From NCBI GenBank assembly GCA_009731375.1, contig BJOX01000048.1, positions 434,664-478,081 of the forward strand: DNA of 43,418 nt. Reading direction: 5' to 3'. This document shows, piece by piece, positions 29,488 to 43,418 of the stretch. The position numbers and the translations under genes are program-made. How positions within the stretch are numbered: position 1 is the stretch's first letter; each line of letters begins with the position of its first letter. The notes under the pieces were generated by a model. It was not told where the DNA came from. It ran no database searches and was given only the letters and a program-made list of their open reading frames with translations. The DNA is from Paulinella micropora (taxonomy: Eukaryota > Cercozoa > Imbricatea > Euglyphida).

Positions 29488-29624
29488 GTTCTGACGTGGT
29501 TCGACGTTCACTCGGCCCACACCATCCACAGGACACTGGCCACTCCATCTATCTATCCATCTATCTTTCTATCTATCTAGCGACCTACCTACCTATCTAT
29601 CTACCTACCTACCTACCTACCTAC

Positions 29625-29657
<33 letters not shown>

Positions 29658-29790
29658 CATCCATCTATCTATCCATCCATTCATCCATCCACCCATCTAG
29701 CTACGTCTGACGTGTTTCGACGTTCGCTCGCCCCACGTCATCCATGGGGCATTGTCCACTCCGTCTCACGTAGCAAACAGGCGCCACCAG
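29225..29790 (+). repeat. Three-copy anchor repeat with CTAT/CTAC arrays
   Basis: ctgacgtggttcgacgttca plus a ccacaccatccacaggacac-type continuation occurs at about 29491 and 29707. A copy starting at 29229 is interrupted in its middle by a CTAT array (29263-29294). Confidence 0.8.
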
Positions 29791-30175
29791 CGCCGGAGAT
29801 TCCATCCCCGTACAGTCTATCAGTCAGTCACCATGAAATTGAAATATACAGTTTGATATTAGGTCGGGTGCAAAATTTCGGCCACCTCACCTTTCGGCCA
29901 ACCGTAAATACGGGGAATTTTAGGGCTAAACTTTTATTTGTGGACAATAAATGCACCGTAATTATAGACTGGCCGAAATTCTTAACAACTTTGAACAACA
30001 AATGTACCGTTATTACGGGACAATTTGTTCTGATCGAAAATTTTTCAGTATTGCTTAGATATATGTTTGGTCTATGAGCTCTGCATATAGATATAGGAAT
30101 CCATTTCAACCTCTTATCCGAGGGTGATTTAGATAGGGATCTAGATAGAGATGAAGACATAGATATAGATATAAA
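29791..30175. other. Unique AT-rich segment, no gene
   Basis: Two related stretches (acaataaatgcaccgtaatt at about 29944 and acaacaaatgtaccgttatt at about 29995) suggest an old internal duplication. No supported frame. Confidence 0.45.
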
Positions 30176-30199
30176 CAGTCTCCCATTCACTTGCGAGTA

Positions 30200-30346
30200 G
30201 CAGACAGGTGCCCGTATTATTATTATTATTATTATCATCATTATAATTATTATGATTATTATTATTATTACTGTTGTTGTTATTATTAAAGCAGAAACGG
30301 CGAGTACATACCCCCGACAGTCTATCAATCACAATGTTATTATTAT

Positions 30347-30378
<32 letters not shown>

Positions 30379-30389
30379 TTATTATTATT
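30200..30389 (+). repeat. ATT and TAC trinucleotide arrays with element U
   Basis: ATT array, then element U at 30288-30336 (contains GCAGAAACGGCGAGTACATA), then TAC and ATT arrays. U recurs at 31509-31536 (truncated) and 31679-31727. Confidence 0.75.
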
Positions 30390-30565
30390 CAGCCCAATGG
30401 CCTCAAGGCGTTAAACTGTGACGCCAACTCATAACCCTTTGGTGGTAGATGCTGGGGAGGAGGGTCGTTGCGCGCGTAAAAGATCTTAAACTCCGCATAT
30501 GCTGGTTGATAGCCCAGGACCCAGCAGACACCAGATTGTTATGGGTGGGGTTTCGAGGCAGCTCT
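30390..30565 (+). repeat. Dispersed repeat R, copy 1 (cut by gap)
   Basis: Starts CAGCCCAATGGCCTCAAGGC directly after an ATT array. The first 152 bases match 43267-43418 exactly by eye. The right end is lost in the gap. No Pol III boxes or coding frame recognised. Confidence 0.8.
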
Positions 30566-31352
30566 NNNNNNNNNNNNNNNNNNNNNNNNNNNNNNNNNNN
30601 NNNNNNNNNNNNNNNNNNNNNNNNNNNNNNNNNNNNNNNNNNNNNNNNNNNNNNNNNNNNNNNNNNNNNNNNNNNNNNNNNNNNNNNNNNNNNNNNNNNN
30701 NNNNNNNNNNNNNNNNNNNNNNNNNNNNNNNNNNNNNNNNNNNNNNNNNNNNNNNNNNNNNNNNNNNNNNNNNNNNNNNNNNNNNNNNNNNNNNNNNNNN
30801 NNNNNNNNNNNNNNNNNNNNNNNNNNNNNNNNNNNNNNNNNNNNNNNNNNNNNNNNNNNNNNNNNNNNNNNNNNNNNNNNNNNNNNNNNNNNNNNNNNNN
30901 NNNNNNNNNNNNNNNNNNNNNNNNNNNNNNNNNNNNNNNNNNNNNNNNNNNNNNNNNNNNNNNNNNNNNNNNNNNNNNNNNNNNNNNNNNNNNNNNNNNN
31001 NNNNNNNNNNNNNNNNNNNNNNNNNNNNNNNNNNNNNNNNNNNNNNNNNNNNNNNNNNNNNNNNNNNNNNNNNNNNNNNNNNNNNNNNNNNNNNNNNNNN
31101 NNNNNNNNNNNNNNNNNNNNNNNNNNNNNNNNNNNNNNNNNNNNNNNNNNNNNNNNNNNNNNNNNNNNNNNNNNNNNNNNNNNNNNNNNNNNNNNNNNNN
31201 NNNNNNNNNNNNNNNNNNNNNNNNNNNNNNNNNNNNNNNNNNNNNNNNNNNNNNNNNNNNNNNNNNNNNNNNNNNNNNNNNNNNNNNNNNNNNNNNNNNN
31301 NNNNNNNNNNNNNNNNNNNNNNNNNNNNNNNNNNNNNNNNNNNNNNNNNNNN
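30566..31352. other. Assembly gap between repeat R and SINE pieces
   Basis: 787 N. Flanked on both sides by dispersed repeats. Confidence 0.99.
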
Positions 31353-31508
31353 CGGGGGTGTCATTAGAGCCTATCGTCAATTCTTCGTACTCCCCTCACG
31401 GGTGAGACGACGGAGGCGCATGAGCAGATTTGCATCAGCCATTGACAGAGAAGCACTATTATTATTATTATGATTATTATTATGATTATTATTATGATTA
31501 TTATCATT
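31353..31508 (+). mobile_element. SINE 3' body and ATT tail, piece 1
   Basis: Matches the tail half of the complete SINEs at 42.3-43.2 kb (ggtgtcattagagcctatcg to gacagagaagcacta), followed by an ATT/ATG tail. The 5' end lies in the gap. Confidence 0.8.
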
Positions 31509-31532
31509 AAAGCAGAAACGGCGAGTAATACC

Positions 31533-31678
31533 CCCGGGGGTGTCATTAGAGCCTATCGTCAATTCTTCGTACTCCCCTCACGGGTGAGACGACGGAGGCG
31601 CATGAGCAGATTTGCATCAGCCATTGACAGAGAAGCACTATTATTATTATTATGATTATTATTATGATTATTATCATT
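31533..31678 (+). mobile_element. SINE 3' body and ATT tail, piece 2
   Basis: Nearly identical to piece 1, 182 nt downstream, with a fragment of element U between them. It has no tRNA-like head, so it is 5' truncated or was duplicated together with its neighbour. Confidence 0.8.
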
Positions 31679-31727
31679 AAAGCAGAAACGGCGAGTACAT
31701 ACCCCCGACAGTCTATCAATCACAATG

Positions 31728-32215
31728 ACATTGGATATGGATATAGATATAGATATAGACATAGACATAGATCTAGATACAGAGAAGTGGCAAGTCCATA
31801 CCCCGGACAGTGTACAAGAGATGTAGATGTAGATATAGATATTGATATAGATACATCGACAGACAGATAAGACAGATAGACAGAGTGACAGATAGATAAA
31901 TAGTGTACAAGAGACGTCGAGATTGAGATTGAGATGGAGATGAATAGATATAGATAGAGATGTAGATGTAGATATAGATATAGATAGATCGACAGACAGA
32001 TAGGCAGATAGAATTTAGATAGACAGACAGACAGACAGATAGATAAATAGTGTACAAGAGACGTCGAGATTGAGATTGAGATGGAGATATATAGATATAG
32101 ATAGAGATGTAAATGTAGATACAGATATTGATGTAGATAGATCGACAGACAAATAGACAGATAGAATTTGGATAGACAGATAGACAGACAGACAGATAGA
32201 TAGATAGATAGATAG
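31728..32215 (+). repeat. GATATA arrays and a 146-nt tandem repeat
   Basis: aaatagtgtacaagagacgt plus gattgagattgagatggag and a GATA/GACA segment form a unit of about 146 nt present twice (31898 and 32044), with a partial form near 31806. Confidence 0.85.
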
Positions 32216-32249
32216 ACCATGGGCGCGGCAAGGCTCTGACAGACTCATG

Positions 32250-32760
<511 letters not shown>

Positions 32761-32779
32761 CCGACGCAACGTATTATGT

Positions 32780-32940
32780 CTGTATGTATGATGTATGTAT
32801 GTACCTACCTACCTACCGACCTACCTACATACCCATCTATCTATCCAATTCTATCCAATCCCACCCAATCCAACCGAACCCAATCCAATCCCACCCAATC
32901 CAACCCAATCCCATCCAGTCCAACCAATCTATCTATCTAG
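32780..32940 (+). repeat. CTAC and CCAAT-type pentamer arrays
   Basis: (CTAC)n followed by (CCAAT/CCCAT)n pentamers. Confidence 0.9.
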
Positions 32941-33006
32941 GTATCGATACCCAGGCGTTACATTCTGGGTTGGCAAAACACTCGGCGCATGTTCCGATGA
33001 AAGAAC

Positions 33007-33041
33007 AAACACTACGGCGATGCGCCTATCAAATATTTCAC

Positions 33042-33074
<33 letters not shown>

Positions 33075-33187
33075 AGCAAACACTACGGCGATGTGCCTAT
33101 CATACCATGGTAGATAGATAGACAGATAGATAGATAGCAAACACTACGGCAATGTGCCTATCATACCATGGTAGATAGGTAGGTAGG

Positions 33188-33231
<44 letters not shown>

Positions 33232-33512
33232 CAAGTTCTGATGAAAAAGCAAACACTACGGCAATGTGCCTATCAAATATTTCACACGCACACACAAACA
33301 CACACACAAACACAGAGGGAGAGAGAGAGAGAGAGAGAGAGTGAGAGAGAGAGAGAGAGTGAGAGAGAGAGAGTGAGAGAGTGAGAGAGAGACATGATAG
33401 ATAGATAGGTAGATAGGTAGATAGATAGACAGATAGATAGATAGATAGATAGATATATAGACAAGTTCTGATGAAAGAGCAAACACTACGGCGATGTGCC
33501 TATCAAATATTT

Positions 33513-33560
<48 letters not shown>
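33007..33560 (+). repeat. Five-copy anchor repeat with GA or GATA arrays
   Basis: caaacactacggcgatgtgc followed by ctatcaaatatttcacag or ctataccatgg variants occurs at about 33007, 33078, 33138, 33250 and 33480. Each copy is followed by GA, CA or GATA runs. Confidence 0.88.
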
Positions 33561-33880
<320 letters not shown>

Positions 33881-33894
33881 CTAAAAAGATGTCT

Positions 33895-34424
33895 TCTCTT
33901 TCTATCTCTCTCTCTCTCTATCTATCTATCTGTCTATCTATCTCTCTATCTATCTATCCATTTATCTATGTGTCTATCTATCTATCTATCCGTGTAGAAA
34001 ACGGCTCGGTCGAGATTGAGAGGTAGGTAGGTAGGCAGGCAGATATGCAGATAGGAAGATAGATAGGTAGGTAGGTAGGTGGATAACATGTCTATCTATC
34101 TATCTATCTATCTATCCGTCTAGAAAACGGCTCGGTCATGACAGATAGGTAGATAGGTAGGTAGGCAGGCAGATATGTAGATAGGAAGATAGGTAGATAG
34201 GTAGGTAGGTAGATAATCTATCTATCGATCTATCAATCAATCTATCAATCAATCAATCAATCTATCTATCTATCCATCTTCAGTAGAACCTGCAGTGAAC
34301 GGCTAGATAGATAGATAGATAGATAGAGAGACAAACATAAAACTGCAGTGAACGGCGACGTTGCTCGGTCGATAGATAGATCGATAGATAGATACATAGA
34401 TAGATAGATAGATAGATGGATAGG

Positions 34425-34481
<57 letters not shown>

Positions 34482-34640
34482 TAGATAGATACACTCCGAT
34501 TCACTATTCACCTTATGCACTACTTCTCTATCTATCTATCTATCTACCTGTCTACCTATCTACCTACCTATCTATCTATCTATCTAGCTAGCTAGACATA
34601 ACCTGCAGTGAACGGCGATGCGACAGGGTGATTGACTCTT
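33895..34640 (+). repeat. CTAT/GATA/GGTA arrays with recurring anchors
   Basis: tagaaaacggctcggtc occurs at about 33995 and 34121; cctgcagtgaacggc occurs at about 34288, 34343 and 34604. The anchors alternate with tetranucleotide arrays in both orientations. Confidence 0.88.
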
Positions 34641-34735
34641 CACTCTCCATGTCCATCCTATGTGTTTGTGTATATATGTGTTAGTGAGAATTTATGAATA
34701 AATGTGTATGTATGTATTGTATGCATATTGAATAA

Positions 34736-34769
34736 ATAAATAAATAAATTTAAAATAATAATAATAATG

Positions 34770-34808
<39 letters not shown>
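34736..34808 (-). repeat. (AAT)n tail of the SINE at 34809-35125
   Basis: AATA then AAT run on the 3' side of a minus-strand SINE. Confidence 0.75.
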
Positions 34809-34811
<3 letters not shown>

Positions 34812-35123
34812 GTGTATCTCCTGCCAATTGCTGAGCCAAAAGGCCATGTGCATCCAGTCCTCCATTCCATAAGGAAAGTCTCCACACCAATCGGTGGAAT
34901 AAAGGAAGTGACGGCATAGAACATTACTCTAGGANNNNNNNNNNNNNNNNNNNNNNNNNNNNNNNNNNNNNNNNNNNNNNNNNNNNNNNNCCCCCGCACG
35001 GGCAGTTCCAACACTTCCAGACGGACCGGTATGTTCAATGAAGATACTGGTGGCACCGACGGGAATCGAACTGGCGACAGGGCCCAGATGGTAGAACTTG
35101 ACCACTGGGCTATCACGGTGTCC

Positions 35124-35125
<2 letters not shown>
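34809..35125 (-). mobile_element. tRNA-derived SINE, minus strand, split by gap
   Basis: The head (35125 down to 34991) carries the A box TAGCCCAGTGG and B box GTTCGATTCC on the minus strand. N occupy 34935-34990. The tail half (34934-34809) is clearly more diverged than in the other copies, so either this is an older subfamily or two insertions meet at the gap. Confidence 0.75.
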
Positions 35126-35292
<167 letters not shown>

Positions 35293-35309
35293 AATTCATA
35301 AATAAAGTT

Positions 35310-35400
35310 AGGCATGTATGCATGTACGTATGTATGTATGTGTATGTATGTGTATGTATGTATGTATGAAGTAATTAACTCACCCAGCGTTGTATGTATG

Positions 35401-35443
<43 letters not shown>

Positions 35444-36110
35444 TGTATGTGTGTATGTACGTATGTATGTACGTATGTATGTACGTATGTATGCATGTGT
35501 ATGTATGTATGTATGTACGTACGTATGTACGTATGTATGTATGTATGTATGTGTATGTGTATGTATGTACGTATGTATGAAGTAATTAACTCACCCAGCG
35601 TTGTATGTATGTATATGTATGTATGCGTGTATGTATGTATGTACGTATGTATGTATGTATGTAAGTGTATGTATGTATGTGTATGTATGTATGTACGTAC
35701 GTACGTACGTGCGCATGTATGTATGTGTATGTATGTATGCATGTATGTATGTATGCATGTATGTATGTATGTAAGAAGGAATCTATGAAGTAATAAACGC
35801 AGGTATGTATGTATGTAAGAAGGAATCTATGTATGCAGCGTTGTATGTATGTATGTATGTATGTATGTACCCTTCGTTGTCGGCCATAGCAGCGGGAACC
35901 AACAATACTGCATACATACATACATACATGCATGCATACATACATACATGCATGCATGCATACATACATAAATACAAAAATACATGCATGCATGCATACA
36001 TACATGCATGCATGCATGCATACATACATACATATATACATACATATGTACATACATACATACATAAATACATACATACATACATACATGTACAGAGAAA
36101 CACACGGTTA
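35310..36110 (+). repeat. (GTAT)n and (CATA)n arrays with duplicated anchor
   Basis: gaagtaattaactcacccag plus cgttgtatg occurs at 35368 and 35579; decayed forms lie near 35786 and 35837. A unique segment (35869-35910) lies where the array switches from GTAT to CATA, giving an inverted arrangement of the two halves. Confidence 0.9.
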
Positions 36111-36460
<350 letters not shown>

Positions 36461-36635
36461 GCCGTCTGGGCAAAGCAAAAAACTTGCTCCACTTTTTCCC
36501 GCCCCACTTCCCACCTACATATATATATATACATACATATATAAATATATATAGACAAATTGTATATATATATTTACATATATATATATACATACATATA
36601 TATATATACAAATATATTTACATATATATATACAT

Positions 36636-36683
<48 letters not shown>

Positions 36684-36830
36684 AAAGAGAGAGAGAGAGA
36701 GAGAGAGGGAGAGAGGGAGGGAGGGAGGGAGGGAGGGGGGGAGGGAGGGAGACATTTAGAGGTACATGAATGAACAAAAAAAACTTGCTCCATATTTTCC
36801 CGCCCCATACAACGTCATCTATCTATCTAA
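36461..36830 (+). repeat. Duplicated anchor with TA/CA and GA/GGGA arrays
   Basis: aaaaaacttgctcca followed by ttttcccgcccca occurs at 36477 and 36778; TA, CA and purine arrays lie between them. Confidence 0.85.
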
Positions 36831-37270
<440 letters not shown>

Positions 37271-37989
37271 CATCCACCCGTCCAGCATGCAGAGCAAATC
37301 TATATAATCACAAAACCTGTGAATCAACATGTATACAAATACACGTACATACATACTATAACGAACAAAAACCTTTGTGCGAAAAATTCCCAACGACTAG
37401 AAAATTTCCAGTACCTCAAAGATTTGCTTTACGGATCGCGCCAAGTGGCACACTTACAAAATTGGTAAGAGGACCGGCAGAGCAAGTGTGAAAAATTTGC
37501 AGAGCGAGTTCGGTTTCAGTGTTGATGCAAGCCAGACCACGCATCGTTGTGAAAAATGAACTGTTTTCAATCCTTACTGATATCAGATTTAAATATTAAC
37601 CTTCTCTTGTGCTTTTTCTTCATCCCCCGATATATTATCTGTACAGAGAATCGTGCCGTGCAAAGTGCATTTTCATTTTTGCTCAAATGCAGTTTATGCA
37701 CGTGTTCGATCATTTTCATGAGTGCGTCTTGCTATTTTACTGTCCGTAGCAGCTATTCACGCACAAATCCGTGTCGTGCCAGTGCCGGTCAAGCTGTGCA
37801 AATGAACTGCATTTTGCAAAAATTTTTCTATACCAGAGCTTCGACTCGAATCTCATCGCATGCTATGCACGTATTGCTTGTGTTCGCTATGCATCAAGTT
37901 TGCCACAATCTGTTTTGGCTAGTATTTGACCTGCAGCGACTGAGGCGTGCAGATGTGCGAATTCTGTGTGCCTGCAGGCCTGGTAAACC
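37271..37989. promoter_or_regulatory. 5' flank of the split gene at 37990
   Basis: Unique, moderately AT-rich sequence with repeated gtgccgtgc/gtgtcgtgcca and tgcattttgca-like motifs. It leads to an ATG in a favourable context (taaaccATGG). It probably holds the promoter and 5' UTR; no TATA box is assigned. Confidence 0.35.
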
Positions 37990-42228
<4,239 letters not shown>

Positions 42229-42241
42229 GTAGTTCTCGCTC

Positions 42242-42294
<53 letters not shown>

Positions 42295-42313
42295 CATTAT
42301 TATTATTGTTATT

Positions 42314-42613
42314 GGACACCGTGATAGCCCAGTGGTCAAGTTCTACCATCTGGGCCCTGTCGCCAGTTCGATTCCCGTCGGTGCCACCAGTATTTTCATT
42401 GAACATACTCCGTCTGGACCAGTATTTTCATTGAACATACCGGCGGTCCGTCTGGAAGTGTTGGAACTGCCCTTGCGGGGGTGTCATTAGAGCCTATCGT
42501 CAATTCTTCGTACTCCCCTCACGGGTGAGACGATGGAGGCGCATGTGCAGAAATGCATCAGCCATTGACAGAGAAGCACTATTATTGTTATTATTATTAT
42601 TATTATTATTATT
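42314..42613 (+). mobile_element. tRNA-derived SINE, copy S1
   Basis: Head with A box TAGCCCAGTGG (42325) and B box GTTCGATTCC (42366), as in Pol III type 2 promoters. The tRNA-like 3' arm CGGTGCC is followed by ACCA. The body runs to gacagagaagcacta, then an ATT tail. An internal 33-nt segment (ccagtattttcattgaacat...) is tandemly duplicated (about 42389-42452). Confidence 0.9.
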
Positions 42614-42614
42614 A

Positions 42615-42855
42615 GTGGCACCGCGATAGCACAGTGGTCAAGGTCTACCATCTGGGACCTGTCGCCAGTTCGATTCCCGTCGGTGCTAGAATTTTCAAAG
42701 AATGTCTTCTTTGAAAGTATTGGTGTGTCTGGAAGGCTTGGAGCTGCCCTGCGGGGTTGTAAGTAGAGCTATCGGTCAAATCTTCGTACTCCCCTCGCGG
42801 GTGAGACGATGGAGGCACATGTGCAGATTTGCAGTTGCAATTGACAGAGAAGCAC

Positions 42856-42949
<94 letters not shown>

Positions 42950-42950
42950 T
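42615..42950 (+). mobile_element. tRNA-derived SINE, copy S2 (diverged)
   Basis: Its head GGCACCG complements the CGGTGC arm downstream of the B box, so it keeps more of the tRNA acceptor-like pairing than S1 or S3. The A box is TAGCACAGTGG. The middle region differs from S1 and S3 (tttcaaagaatgtcttc). ATT tail of about 100 bp. Confidence 0.88.
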
Positions 42951-42951
42951 T

Positions 42952-43178
42952 GGACACCGTGATAGCCCAGTGGTCAAGTTCTACCATCTGGGCCCTGTCG
43001 CCAGTTCGATTCCAGTCGGTGCCACCAGTATTTTCATTGAACATACCGGTCCGTCTGGACGTGTTGGAACTGCCCTTGCGGGGATGTCATTAGAGCCTAT
43101 CGTCAATTCTTCGTACTCCCCTCACGAGACGATGGAGGCGCATGTGCAGAAATGCATCAGCCATTGACAGAGAAGCAC

Positions 43179-43215
<37 letters not shown>
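42952..43215 (+). mobile_element. tRNA-derived SINE, copy S3
   Basis: The shortest complete copy: head, both boxes (the B box reads GTTCGATTCC then AGTCGG), body and ATT tail. It lacks ggt in the cacgggtgag motif of the other copies. Confidence 0.9.
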
Positions 43216-43266
43216 TTGAGGGAAATCCCGATGAAAAAACCTAGTCACACTTGCTAAACAGAGTTC
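43216..43266. other. Short unique linker
   Basis: About 50 nt (gagggaaatcccgatg...aacagagtt) between SINE S3 and repeat R. Confidence 0.6.
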
Positions 43267-43418
43267 CAGCCCAATGGCCTCAAGGCGTTAAACTGTGACG
43301 CCAACTCATAACCCTTTGGTGGTAGATGCTGGGGAGGAGGGTCGTTGCGCGCGTAAAAGATCTTAAACTCCGCATATGCTGGTTGATAGCCCAGGACCCA
43401 GCAGACACCAGATTGTTA
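43267..43418 (+). repeat. Dispersed repeat R, copy 2 (cut by window end)
   Basis: Identical by eye over 152 bases to 30390-30541. Its left boundary coincides in both copies (cagccc), so this is probably a true element end. Confidence 0.82.

Noticed and set aside
42325-42390. Functional tRNA gene
   Set aside because: A and B boxes are good, but the T stem does not pair, several near-copies exist with a long body and ATT tail, and the head is best read as a SINE.

Overview
This is a eukaryotic nuclear window: genes are split by GT-AG introns, there is a tRNA-derived SINE family, and well over half of the bases are micro- and minisatellites (GATA, GTAT, TAC, ATT, GA, CA, TA and pentamers). Fifteen runs of N interrupt it, several sitting on G, C or T homopolymers where assembly stopped. 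The gene content suggests a microbial eukaryote or alga, but nothing here fixes the lineage.

Region 1 (1-7,550, + strand) is the 3' end of a Tudor-SN (SND1/TSN) gene. Its exons are 30-77 nt long and sit between satellite-filled introns. They are recognised by peptide content and by matching splice phases. They give the end of the last nuclease-like fold, a helix, the WEYGD...DDED block and a lysine-rich end with a stop at 7,548-7,550. Four consecutive exons are each present in 3-5 copies, mostly with only one intact copy, and every copy travels with its flanking satellite.

Region 2 (7,551-10,410) is a non-coding spacer with a 202-bp inverted-repeat element (a sister copy lies in region 1), a second inverted-repeat element and a poly-T tract. 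Region 3 (10,411-11,925, - strand) is an uninterrupted 504-residue coiled-coil plus six-blade kelch gene, convergent with Tudor-SN, with purine repeats upstream of its start. Region 4 (12,300-15,215) is a nearly pure GATA-type block with a higher-order duplication of about 1.4 kb.

Region 5 (15,240-21,570) is mostly unique DNA with weak gene candidates, including a membrane-protein-like reading frame ending at 20,525, and one 189-bp LTR of a retroelement on the - strand. Region 6 (21,720-37,300) is satellite DNA in which short unique anchor segments recur beside the arrays; it also holds a hairpin element, a 14-copy minisatellite and pieces of SINE.

Region 7 (37,990-42,228, + strand) holds the 5' end of a second split gene: six tiny exons (40-73 nt) whose phases join without a stop, product unknown. 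A 1,223-bp block containing two of its exons appears twice, bounded by 10-N gaps, and is probably one locus assembled twice. Region 8 (42,314-43,418) is a head-to-tail array of three tRNA-derived SINEs with ATT tails, followed by a second dispersed repeat.

The genes do not form a pathway or operon. The unifying theme is repeated local duplication of short unique segments, including coding exons, together with the microsatellites beside them.
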